Source: Bacillus sp. B1-b2 (GTDB lineage: Bacteria > Bacillota > Bacilli > Bacillales > Cytobacillaceae). Taken from it: a stretch of DNA of 64,000 nt. The notes beneath the pieces were generated by a model. The model ran no database searches and was not told the DNA's origin. It saw only the letters and a program-made list of their open reading frames with translations. Where the stretch lies: contig NZ_WEHU01000005.1 in assembly GCF_009183415.1 (NCBI RefSeq), positions 185,180 through 249,179 on the forward strand, written 5' to 3'. Below, in pieces: positions 44,722-53,032 of this stretch. Position 1 is the stretch's first letter; every line of letters starts with the position of its first letter. Made by a program: the position numbers and the translations under genes.

Positions 44722-46431
44722 TTATTCTTCCTCTGTCTCCAATGATAATGCTACCCAAGCTTCTTCATTAGCAAAAGAACGTGACCAGCTGGCAACTCCC
44801 GCTAATCCATATTTATCTACTAATTCCACTCTTTTAGATAAAGAGGTTTCGTCCTCTAGCCAAATTTTATACGTTGAATTCGTTTCTGGATCATAATATT
44901 CACCATAATTTTGCCCACTTGCTTCATCATAGGTTGGTGTAACATTTTTTTCTTGAAGCCATTCTTCCACTTGATCCATAGATAAAGCTTGTGAACTTAG
45001 CTCTCCATTTTCGTTTTCTTCCCATAATCTAGCATATAGCGGAACACCTAATACTAGTTTTTCATTTGGTATCATTTCTAATAAGCTGTCTAAATTTGTT
45101 TCTACCCATGGAATACTTGCGACACTACCTGCAGTAGGACTAGTAGCCCAGTGCTCGTCATATGCCATTACAACTAAATAATCCACAATATCTGCTAAAT
45201 GCTCTCTTTCAAAGAAAGCCGAGTAGTTTCCTTCCGCTACAAAGGTAATATCCATCGACACCGTAATCCCTGCTTGGTGTAAATATGGAGTTAATTCCCG
45301 CACAAATTGCGTTACATATTGTCCATCTTCTTCTTCTACGTTTTCAATATCTATATTGATGCCATCAAGTTGATACATTTCACTATAGACTAATAGCTGT
45401 CGTATGACATTTTGTCTTTTATTATAGCTAGATAGCACTTCATGTGTAAGTTCTGGATTAAAATCATTAGAAAACAATGCCCATACTTGGTAGCCTTTGC
45501 TATGTGCCCAATCGACATAAGCTGTGGAGCCTAAGTTACTAACATCTCCATTTGTACCTGATAACTTAAACCATGTTGGTGAAACTACATTTACTCCAGC
45601 CATATTAGGTATATTTGATGTATCTGGATTTCTAGAGTATACCGCTTCCCAAGTAAGCTGAATTGGACCATTTATTTTGTTCAAGCTAGGTTCCTTTTGA
45701 TCTAAAGTAACACTTACTGTCTCTTTCGTTCCTTTATTAATAAATTTTTTCTGAATAAATCCAGCTACTCCACTTTCTTTTCTTACAAAATAATAATCTT
45801 CTACTTCTTTTTCAATTGTCACCTGTTCATTTTGCTGAAGTTCTCCTGTATAAGGAGATGATAGATTTGCACCTGCTCGTAATCTGGAATAATCCTCTCG
45901 AATTTCTTCAGAAGTAAAGGTAGCAGATGTTCTTTCTTGTCCATCTTCCTCTAATAGAATAACATCATGATCACCAATCTGTGTTACCTGTATAGGATAA
46001 AAGCTGACTAACGGATCTAATGCTACATAAACTTCCCCATTATTATCTGTCATTGGATGAAACGAAAGCTCTAAAACTTCATTATTTACATAGTAGGACA
46101 GTGAATCAGTAGGTAATTGAATAACCTTATCCATTGTAGTTACAATCACTGAATTACTTTCACTGTCATATGTGATGCTTTCATCTATTTCTTCTTGCCA
46201 AACTGATAAAGGTAAGTACAAGGTATTATTTTGATAAAGCGCATTTCCTATTTGCTCACCATTATAAAAAACAGGCTTCTCTCCTTCAAAATAATCGATT
46301 TTTGTATTGTTAGCAAAGGGATATAATAACATGATTACACTAGATACAATTAGGAGTATTGCTATAATTAACCCAATAATAATTGGTTTCTTTTTATTTT
46401 TTTTATTAATGTTGTAATTAATTTCTGTCAT
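44722..46431 (-). CDS. Membrane-anchored GH18 glycosylase with SH3 domain
   Basis: A 569-residue envelope protein. A transmembrane anchor (about 17-38) is followed by a stalk resembling the copper amine oxidase N-terminal domain (about 45-165), an SH3b-like domain (about 170-240) and a GH18 barrel (about 255-560). The catalytic motif is DGINIDIEN with the proton-donor Glu in place (DxxDxDxE pattern), and VMAYDEHW and GVPLYARLW follow. Related Bacillus enzymes (YaaH/YdhD type) cut muropeptide glycans in spores or wall, so N-acetylglucosaminidase action is likely. AAGGAGG precedes the ATG. Confidence 0.88.
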   Translation of the reverse strand: MTEINYNINKKNKKKPIIIGLIIAILLIVSSVIMLLYPFANNTKIDYFEGEKPVFYNGEQIGNALYQNNTLYLPLSVWQEEIDESITYDSESNSVIVTTMDKVIQLPTDSLSYYVNNEVLELSFHPMTDNNGEVYVALDPLVSFYPIQVTQIGDHDVILLEEDGQERTSATFTSEEIREDYSRLRAGANLSSPYTGELQQNEQVTIEKEVEDYYFVRKESGVAGFIQKKFINKGTKETVSVTLDQKEPSLNKINGPIQLTWEAVYSRNPDTSNIPNMAGVNVVSPTWFKLSGTNGDVSNLGSTAYVDWAHSKGYQVWALFSNDFNPELTHEVLSSYNKRQNVIRQLLVYSEMYQLDGINIDIENVEEEDGQYVTQFVRELTPYLHQAGITVSMDITFVAEGNYSAFFEREHLADIVDYLVVMAYDEHWATSPTAGSVASIPWVETNLDSLLEMIPNEKLVLGVPLYARLWEENENGELSSQALSMDQVEEWLQEKNVTPTYDEASGQNYGEYYDPETNSTYKIWLEDETSLSKRVELVDKYGLAGVASWSRSFANEEAWVALSLETEEE

Positions 46432-46626
46432 TTGTTCCTCCTTGAAGTTTTTACTTTAAGATGGTTCTATTTTCATAGTTACATAGATTAATCATAACAC
46501 ATAATTCGACAAAAAAAGAACCAAAGAAGCATGCTTCTTTGACTCTAATCAAGAATAGGTGTTGCTATGTATCTTTATTTGTAGATAAATCAAAGATAAT
46601 AAAGCATAGTGGTAATTTTTTCTACA

Positions 46627-47091
46627 CTAGTAACCTTTTATTTTAACTAGGTGATCACTATTAACTGATTTTCCATATTCCTCAAACGTTTTTCTAAAGC
46701 CGAAAAATTCACGAAATTCTTGATATTTATAAAAAGACTGAGAGGTACTTGAAGCAAGTAGCTCTACTCTTGTTTTAGGATAAAGACTATGTACATAATA
46801 TAGTAGTTTTTGGCCAAGTCCTATTGCTCGATAAGGTTTCTTTATCAATAATTCACAAACATATGTTGTAATAAACTCGTCCGTCATTCCTCTAATATAT
46901 CCTATTATTTCATCTTCTAATTGAACAACATAAGCAATATTGGAATTCTTCCAAGCTAATTTCGTATCTTCTTGTTTGTTCACTAAGTTATTCCAATTTT
47001 CAGCTGCATTTAATGTATTGATGCTGCAATAATCTTCTTCTTTAAATGGACGAACTTTCACTTTTAACTTATTGCTAAGCTCTAAATCCAT
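46627..47091 (-). CDS. GNAT-family acetyltransferase
   Basis: A 154-residue N-acetyltransferase. ELLIKKPYRAIGLGQKLLYY is the acetyl-CoA loop and helix (R-A-I-G-L-G), and EFREFFGFRKTFEEYG the C-terminal strand-helix. No specific substrate can be assigned. AAGGAAG lies 9 bases before ATG 47091; an ATG two codons upstream is only 3 bases from it. Single gene. Confidence 0.8.
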   Translation of the reverse strand: MDLELSNKLKVKVRPFKEEDYCSINTLNAAENWNNLVNKQEDTKLAWKNSNIAYVVQLEDEIIGYIRGMTDEFITTYVCELLIKKPYRAIGLGQKLLYYVHSLYPKTRVELLASSTSQSFYKYQEFREFFGFRKTFEEYGKSVNSDHLVKIKGY

Positions 47092-47154
47092 AATCATTCA
47101 CTTCCTTCATTGGCATTTACCTATAATTATAGCAAATTATGACAGTACAGATGA

Positions 47155-47184
47155 TAAAAATAGACGCCCAATGATGGACGCCTA
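47155..47184 (-). terminator. Terminator of thiT
   Basis: AGGCGTCC and GGGCGTCT pair over eight positions including two G-U pairs, then five T on the minus strand. Confidence 0.65.
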
Positions 47185-47193
47185 CATTATAAT

Positions 47194-47796
47194 TTATTTT
47201 ATTTCTATTTCTTTTTGAGTGGATATACCACTTGAGGGTCTATTCAATACGATTCTTGGGGCAGTTAAAATAACCACGACCGAAACAATAGAACATAAAA
47301 TGGCTGCACCAAGATAGGATCCACCATTCACAATTAACGAATTAACAAATGGTGACATACCTTCAGGAGCATAACTTGCCCAGATGGTTACACCAGCTAT
47401 AAAGTGCCAAATATAACGGGTAAATCCACCGATAAATGTTGCTAAAATAATGAATACTATTGCTACCGTTTTATTTTGGTTTTTTAATGAGCTTTGAATG
47501 ATTGGTGCGAACATACCAGCAAATCCTATACAAGCAAATGCTAATAGATATTCTAATAGTACTTGCCATAGAGTCAACGCCTCTAAATCTCCAACAACAA
47601 TCTGTAGTAGCCCCCACAAGAATCCTGCAATGGTGCTTGCCTTAAAGCCCCAACGAAATGCAAGAATAAAAATAGGAACCATTGCAATGGAAACGGAAGT
47701 GCCATAAATAGGAATTGATGGAATTAAATCAAGCATCAACGCTAATGCAGCCATAATGGCGATTTCAATCATTACTACTAATCTCATATTTTTCAT
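47194..47796 (-). CDS. thiT: Thiamine ECF transporter substrate-binding subunit ThiT (YuaJ)
   Basis: A 200-residue S-component with six transmembrane helices that binds thiamine and works with the shared EcfA-EcfT energising module. GFKASTIAGFLWGLLQIVVG and YLLAFACIGFAGMF match ThiT, and the C-terminal region FIAGVTIWASYAPEGMSPF carries the aromatic and Glu residues of the thiamine pocket. AAAAGGGG lies just before ATG 47796. A TPP riboswitch lies upstream and its expression platform includes this ribosome site, so thiamine pyrophosphate turns the gene off. Confidence 0.93.
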   Translation of the reverse strand: MKNMRLVVMIEIAIMAALALMLDLIPSIPIYGTSVSIAMVPIFILAFRWGFKASTIAGFLWGLLQIVVGDLEALTLWQVLLEYLLAFACIGFAGMFAPIIQSSLKNQNKTVAIVFIILATFIGGFTRYIWHFIAGVTIWASYAPEGMSPFVNSLIVNGGSYLGAAILCSIVSVVVILTAPRIVLNRPSSGISTQKEIEIK

Positions 47797-47832
47797 AAAA
47801 AAATCCCCTTTTCTTTGCATACCAAAAGGAGA
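47797..47832 (-). promoter_or_regulatory. Expression platform of the TPP riboswitch
   Basis: In the mRNA TCTCCTTTT pairs with AAAAGGGGA, followed by seven T and then the ATG of thiT. The 3' arm is the Shine-Dalgarno site and the T-run is its spacer, so the same hairpin could both terminate transcription and block translation. Confidence 0.65.
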
Positions 47833-47878
47833 ACTTACGTGCGTGAATAGACGTATATAATGGACCATACGTTTTATC

Positions 47879-47960
47879 CCACATCCCTACGCTAGAATTA
47901 ACTAACAGGTTCAAAGGGTCAGATCATTCGATCACTCTCAGCATTTCGCTCCCCTTGTGG
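47879..47960 (-). ncRNA. TPP (THI-box) riboswitch
   Basis: The minus strand shows the conserved THI-box blocks in order: GGGGAGC, GCTGAGAG, GACCCTTTGAACCTG and GCGTAGGGA, closed by P1 (CCACA with TGTGG). It binds thiamine pyrophosphate and controls thiT. Confidence 0.95.
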
Positions 47961-48039
47961 TTTTGCAATTTAATATGTAATTGTTTCCATTATAGCATAG
48001 TTTATTAAAATTAAAAGACGATTCTAATAATAATCCTAA

Positions 48040-48477
48040 TTAGGGAACAGCGGTTATTTCTTTCGTAGAAGTGGAAATCTTTCTATTTGCACGAACAACC
48101 ACTCCCATTAGAATAATACCAGTTACTCCTAACAAGAGAAAAATAGAACTCATTACGACAGACGATACCAAACTACTAATACTTATCGCAAAACCAGCTA
48201 AAATCATTTGTCCCTGACCTATAAAACCATAAACTGCTAAATAAGAACTTCGATGCTGTTCATTTACTAAATCGGCCAAAAGACTTTGATTGACAGGAAC
48301 ATACATTAGTTCTCCAATGGAGATAAAAAACATCATTACAATTAACAGGAGAGGATCCGTAATATAGCTTAATATGGTATAGGCTATAATAAATATTGCC
48401 ATACCAATAAAGTATTGTTTATTATCAGGCATTTTTTTCATCATCCAACTAACTAAACCAACTAGAAAGACAACCAT
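48040..48477 (-). pseudogene. C-terminal fragment of an MFS transporter
   Basis: 145 residues with about four transmembrane helices, equal to the last third of a ~400-residue drug/proton antiporter: ISIGELMYVPVNQSLLADLV and SSYLAVYGFIGQGQMILAGF are typical of helices 10-11. The N-terminal eight helices are absent, and no ribosome site precedes the first ATG. A palindrome AAATGATT-GATT-AATCATTT marks the break at about 48490-48509. Confidence 0.75.
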
Positions 48478-48518
48478 TAATCTTATTAAATGATTGATTA
48501 ATCATTTAAATTATAATC

Positions 48519-48553
48519 TAAAAAAAACAACAATCAACTTTTATTGTTTTTTT
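48519..48553 (-). terminator. Probable terminator of ydeI
   Basis: A weak stem (AACAAT with ATTGTT) between A and T runs; eight T follow on the minus strand. Confidence 0.45.
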
Positions 48554-48579
48554 CTGATAATTCAATATATCTCATTTCT

Positions 48580-49176
48580 TTATCTTTCATTAAACCCTTT
48601 ACCAGCAAAGATATTTTCCATATTCTTTTCTATTCTAGAGATTCTCGTTTTTGCTTGTTTAGCCTGCGAAAAATGAAAAATATAAGCTCTCTGTCTACCA
48701 GGAGTTAAGGCTTCAAAAGCAACTTGAAAGTCAGGGTTCTCTTCAAATTTAGTTTGTAGCTCTTCAGGAATAGTATTTTCTGTATCTTTTTTAAACTCAA
48801 CTACTAATCCAGCCTTTTCCACTTCTATTGCTTCTTCTATATACTCTTTTAACATGGCTTCTATATTTATGATTTCTTGTACATTTTTAAATCTAATCTG
48901 ACGCCCTGCTTGAACATTATCCGTTTGCTGAATAAGAATTCCGTGTGGATCTTTTAGCAAAGATCCTTTAATGAACAGAATGGCACAGTATTCTTTAAAT
49001 CCATGTATAAGGACTACATTTTTCCCGTTTAAAGTGTAACAAGGATGCATCCACTTAAAGTCTTCCTCTAAATCACATTCAAGGATAATACTCCTTAATT
49101 TCACATATTCTTCTTTCCAGTTTTTTGCCTTACTTAAAAAAGCTTCTACTTTCGGATGAACCGCATTATTTGCCAT
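48580..49176 (-). CDS. ydeI: YdeI family protein (DUF1801/OmdA-like)
   Basis: A 198-residue protein, equal in type and size to B. subtilis YdeI. Residues about 15-115 form the DUF1801 domain (LRSIILECDLEEDFKWMHPC, GKNVVLIHGFKEYCAILFIK). The C-terminal part (ENPDFQVAFEALTPGRQRAY, then FHFSQAKQAKTRISRIEKNM) is the YdeI/OmpD-associated helical hairpin. Molecular function is not established. AAAGGAG precedes the ATG. Confidence 0.88.
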   Translation of the reverse strand: MANNAVHPKVEAFLSKAKNWKEEYVKLRSIILECDLEEDFKWMHPCYTLNGKNVVLIHGFKEYCAILFIKGSLLKDPHGILIQQTDNVQAGRQIRFKNVQEIINIEAMLKEYIEEAIEVEKAGLVVEFKKDTENTIPEELQTKFEENPDFQVAFEALTPGRQRAYIFHFSQAKQAKTRISRIEKNMENIFAGKGFNER

Positions 49177-49388
49177 TAAAGTACTCCTTTTTTTCCATTA
49201 AAATAATATTTTCTACAAAGGTTAAATCTGTAAAACCTAGTTCGTTCTATCATTCAACTATTAGATTTCCAAAGTGAATATGCAGATATAAAATCATTTC
49301 ATTCTTTACATATAATTCTAATTATTAACTAGATTTCTCTTTATGTTTATTATCATACACTTCATGCATATCTATTAATATATTCTCC

Positions 49389-49922
49389 TTAAACTTCAAC
49401 AGAAAATACAGCTGGTTTATTCATCTTTAGTAAGAAATCTAAATCAAATATCGGATTAAAATAATTTAATAAAGAAGTAATCATCATACCATGGCTAGCA
49501 ATAACGATTTTTTCTCCCTTATACTTATGTAATATATTTATGAGTGACCGTATTCCTCTATTCTGGCATTCCTGATTACTTTCTGCCCCCTGTAAGGAAT
49601 AGGTGGGCTCGGAAAAGGATCTAATTAGTAAATCTACTAATTTACTTTCCGTTATTTGGTTTTTATCAATACTAAATACTCTCTCTTTCAAATCTTCTTC
49701 TATCATTATTTTCTTCTGTAGTCGATTAGCTAGTTCTTGTACAGTTAAAATAGCACGATTATAAGGACTCGAAATAATATGGTCGATTTCTTATTTTTCC
49801 ATGAAATCTGCTAGAGCTTTAGAATCCTTTAGTCCTTGTTCTGTCAGACCTCTTGTTCTTTCTTCGTTTATTTTACTTTTTGGTGATTCACCGTGTCTAA
49901 CCAAGTAGATATACGTATACAA
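49389..49922 (-). pseudogene. Histidine phosphatase broken by one in-frame stop
   Basis: From TTG 49922 the frame reads YTYIYLVRHGESPKSKINEE, continues through RGLTEQGLKDSKALADFMEK, meets TAA at 49793-49791, and resumes in the same frame with EIDHIISSPYNRAI down to IVIASHGMMITSLLNYFNP and the end at 49389. RHGE, SSPYNRA and SHGMM are the three family motifs, so the protein would be a complete ~177-residue phosphatase but for the single nonsense codon. A ribosome site (AGAGGG) precedes the TTG, and the Nudix stop is 4 bases upstream, so it is the second gene of that operon. A 105-residue C-terminal piece could restart at ATG 49706. Confidence 0.85.
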
Positions 49923-49926
49923 AACA

Positions 49927-50397
49927 CTATCCCTCTTTTCTTACTAATAAATAAGGTAATGGCTTTCTTTGGACAAAATGCTTTTCTATAAAAGTCAGGA
50001 TTTCATCAGCTCCTGGTATGGTTGCTTTTGCTATTGCCTTATATATAGGTAACCACAAAAATTCCCTATGTTCAGAATTTATTTTCACTTCACTGTTTTC
50101 GTGCACAAATCCTACAAATACAGGTGCCGTATAAATATAGTTCTCTTTAGGATTATAGATTTGTTCTAATTTATTCGAAGTGTATAATTGTTCAGGAATT
50201 AAACCCGTTTCTTCTTTTATTTCTCTAAGTGCGGCTTCTACTGCAGATTCTCCCTCTTCTATACCTCCCCCAATGTAGCACCATGCATGATTAAAAATGG
50301 ATGAAGCTCTTTTTAAAAGTAAAGTCTCCACCCTATTATCAACAGTCCTTAATAGCACAACAGAAATACCTGTGCATCTAAAAACAACCTCTTTCAT
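49927..50397 (-). CDS. Nudix hydrolase
   Basis: A 156-residue hydrolase of nucleoside diphosphate-linked compounds. The Nudix box is complete: GGGIEEGESAVEAALREIKE followed by ETGL (about residues 43-66), with the metal-binding REIKEE. The substrate is unknown. AAGGAGG precedes the ATG. It is the first gene of an operon with the broken histidine phosphatase. Confidence 0.9.
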   Translation of the reverse strand: MKEVVFRCTGISVVLLRTVDNRVETLLLKRASSIFNHAWCYIGGGIEEGESAVEAALREIKEETGLIPEQLYTSNKLEQIYNPKENYIYTAPVFVGFVHENSEVKINSEHREFLWLPIYKAIAKATIPGADEILTFIEKHFVQRKPLPYLLVRKEG

Positions 50398-50411
50398 TGA
50401 TATACCTCCTT

Positions 50412-50442
50412 AAAAAGAAAAACCTTACTATTAGAAGTAAGG
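50412..50442 (-). terminator. Terminator of the class V aminotransferase gene
   Basis: CCTTACT and AGTAAGG form the stem; a T-rich tract follows on the minus strand, just before the Nudix gene. Confidence 0.8.
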
Positions 50443-50489
50443 GAATGGTATTAATTAGGACGTAATTTACTATCTTTAAGTTTCCTATT

Positions 50490-51959
50490 TTAACCAAATA
50501 AACTATCTATTTTCATGTTTTTATGGAGTCTATAGGTACTGCTTCTATTCTCGTATTGATAATCTTTACTCCATTCCTTATGATAGTAAAGTATTTTCTT
50601 CATGGCAGATAGAATATAGTAAGCTTCTTCATTACTCATGGTGGGATGAAGAGATAATCTTATCCAGCCAGGTTTATGACTAAAATCTCCATTTTTAATT
50701 TCATCTATCAATTTCTTAGATTTCTCATGTGTTATGTCTAATAGATAATGACCATATGGACCTGCACAGGAGCAACCACCTCTGACTTGTATGCCAAACC
50801 GATCATTGAGTAACCGAACAACTAAATCATAATGTATTTCCTTGCAGGTAAAAGAGATAATACCTAAACGATCGTTATTAGCTTCTTCAAACACGTTTAT
50901 GCCTTCCATTTTTCTTAATTCAGTCATAACTAAAGATATTAATTCTCTTTCTCTTGCTTGTATTCTCTCTATTCCCATCTTTTCCTTGAGCTGAATACAA
51001 AGAGCTATCTTGATTGCTTGTAAGAAACCAGGAGTACCACCATCTTCTCTTTCTTCTATATCTTCTTTATAAATTAGATCTCCCCATGGATTAGTAAAAT
51101 CCACTGTCCCACCCCCAGGTATATCTGGAACACTAGATTCTATTAAATTCTTAGACATTATTAAAACACCACTTGTTCCTGGTCCTCCAAGAAATTTATG
51201 TGGAGAAAAAAATATAGCATCTAGTTCTTCCGTTTTTTCATTTGGATGCATATTAATAGAAACATAAGGAGCGGATGCTGCAAAATCTATAAAACAAAGT
51301 CCTCCATGCTGATGCATGATTTTAGCTAATTGATGATAATTTGTTTTTCTACCAGTTACATTAGAACATGCTGTAAATGCTCCGATTTTAATTTCTCGGT
51401 CTGCATATAGCTCTATAAGCTTGATTAATTCTGTTTCATCCACATCACCATACCTATCTGGTTGAATCATACAAACTTCTGCATTGGTTTCTATCCAAGG
51501 TAAATAATTTGAATGATGCTCCATATGTGTGACGAACACTACTGCTTTATGCTCTAGTTCCTTTCTTCTATCTTTAAGCCCTAATAATCGTTGTAGTTTA
51601 TTAACTGCTCCTGTCATACCAAAGCCTTCGAAGAGGATGATATCATTTTCATTTGCATTTACATGCTTTTTTATTATTTCTTTCGCTTCATGGTAAGCTT
51701 TTGTCATATAAGTCCCAGTTACATTGGACTCCGTATGAGTATTACCAACATAAGGACCTAATGTATTACTCATTTTCACTTCAATATTCTTATATAAACG
51801 ACCACTTGCAGTCCAATCTGCATACAGTAATTTCTGTTGACCATACGGGGTAGAAAAGGTTAATTGGTCACCAATAATGTTTCTTTTTATATTTGCAAAG
51901 TATTGTTCTAGCTCATTATTAAATGTATAAGTGGATTCACCAACTTTAGCTCGAATCAT
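50490..51959 (-). CDS. Class V aminotransferase (cysteine desulfurase-like)
   Basis: A 489-residue PLP enzyme of the NifS/SufS-like fold. The PLP lysine is in FFSPHKFLGGPGTSG, the cofactor Asp in LCFIDFAASAPY, and TACSNVTGRKTNYHQLA and THMEHHSNYLPW are the usual active-site segments. VRGGCSCAGPYGHY provides a Cys at the position of the desulfurase persulfide loop. It is longer than IscS (~400), with insertions after the Cys loop. Whether it is a desulfurase, selenocysteine lyase or another transaminase cannot be told. GAGGAAGGGG lies 8 bases before ATG 51959; an ATG at 51986 lacks a ribosome site. Confidence 0.83.
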   Translation of the reverse strand: MIRAKVGESTYTFNNELEQYFANIKRNIIGDQLTFSTPYGQQKLLYADWTASGRLYKNIEVKMSNTLGPYVGNTHTESNVTGTYMTKAYHEAKEIIKKHVNANENDIILFEGFGMTGAVNKLQRLLGLKDRRKELEHKAVVFVTHMEHHSNYLPWIETNAEVCMIQPDRYGDVDETELIKLIELYADREIKIGAFTACSNVTGRKTNYHQLAKIMHQHGGLCFIDFAASAPYVSINMHPNEKTEELDAIFFSPHKFLGGPGTSGVLIMSKNLIESSVPDIPGGGTVDFTNPWGDLIYKEDIEEREDGGTPGFLQAIKIALCIQLKEKMGIERIQARERELISLVMTELRKMEGINVFEEANNDRLGIISFTCKEIHYDLVVRLLNDRFGIQVRGGCSCAGPYGHYLLDITHEKSKKLIDEIKNGDFSHKPGWIRLSLHPTMSNEEAYYILSAMKKILYYHKEWSKDYQYENRSSTYRLHKNMKIDSLFG

Positions 51960-52059
51960 TTTGAAGTCCCCTTCCTCTCTTATCATTAACCTATGATAAA
52001 ATAGCTTTAGAGGTTATCAGTTTCAAATGATTTTAATAATTCTTAAAGGGTGATATATC

Positions 52060-53004
52060 ATGCTCATTACTTTACCTGACTATGTTTTAGATTTTAAGGA
52101 TAACTTAATTGAATCCGGTCGATCTAAATCAACACTGAAACAATATGAATCTGATTTAAAGAAATTTTTCACCTGGTTGGAAACACATAAGGGAGATGTA
52201 ACCTTACATACACTCAAATCGTTGAGACAAGCAGATATACGGTTATATTTTCAGTTCTTAAAAGAAAAAAAGCTTTCACAAGCTACCATTAGAAGATTAG
52301 CAACTGTTTTAAGTAGATTAATGATTTATCATCAATGTGTTGGAGCTCATGAGATTCATAAGCTAGCAGAAGCAGCGCCGTTACGAGCACTTACAGAAGA
52401 TGATTTTATTACCGAGGCTGAGTTTGAAAAACTAACACATACTGTTCTATCGAAGGATCCTGAAGTAACAAGAGCTTCTGCTCGTAACTACTTACTAACT
52501 AGAAATTGGAGTTTTATCACACTTATTCGGACATTCGGATTAACACCTGTAGATATTCATCAAATTACCATGAGCCAAGTAAATCTTGCTCAAGAGGAAT
52601 TAATAATAGAAACAGAGAACAGCAAGCTTACTCTACACTTAAATAAAGAGCTAATGAAGTATATCAGAGATTATTATTTTTCCATTCCAGAAGCATTTCG
52701 GCCAAGGTATTACTCAGAAGATCCACTATTTGTTGCATTCAATAATATTAGCTATTCATTTCAATATGATTATGAAAAGCAGAAGCCAAAGGCATTATCC
52801 GTTCGTGCCATTCAAGAGACCATAAAGGACGAAGTGAGGCGTGCTAACTTACGCAAAATATCTGCTGTTAATCTTCGCAATGCCGCCATATTGGATAAAT
52901 TAACAAAAGGATATTCTGATGATCGATTAATGCAACATTTTAAGCTTACTAGTGAGGCTTCACTTAGAAGATATAAACAATATGCTAAAGAAAAAAATAC
53001 CTAG
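52060..53004 (+). CDS. Tyrosine recombinase-like protein lacking key catalytic residues
   Basis: A 314-residue protein with a SAM-like core-binding domain (about 5-95; STLKQYESDLKKFFTWLE) and an integrase-type C-terminal domain (about 115-310). The box I Arg is missing (GLT at 160-162 instead of GLR). Box II SAVNLRNAAI keeps Arg273 but lacks the His, the LGH segment is MQHFKL, and Tyr305 remains in LRRYKQY. With the first Arg and His lost it is unlikely to cut DNA and may be a DNA-binding structural or regulatory protein. AAAGGG precedes the ATG. It is convergent with spoIIP. Confidence 0.72.
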   Translation: MLITLPDYVLDFKDNLIESGRSKSTLKQYESDLKKFFTWLETHKGDVTLHTLKSLRQADIRLYFQFLKEKKLSQATIRRLATVLSRLMIYHQCVGAHEIHKLAEAAPLRALTEDDFITEAEFEKLTHTVLSKDPEVTRASARNYLLTRNWSFITLIRTFGLTPVDIHQITMSQVNLAQEELIIETENSKLTLHLNKELMKYIRDYYFSIPEAFRPRYYSEDPLFVAFNNISYSFQYDYEKQKPKALSVRAIQETIKDEVRRANLRKISAVNLRNAAILDKLTKGYSDDRLMQHFKLTSEASLRRYKQYAKEKNT

Positions 53005-53032
53005 GAGAGATACTAACTCCTAGGTATTTTTA
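52995..53032. terminator. Bidirectional terminator
   Basis: AAATACCTAGGAG and CTCCTAGGTATTT form a perfect 13-bp stem that includes the integrase-like stop codon. It also ends spoIIP. Confidence 0.88.
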
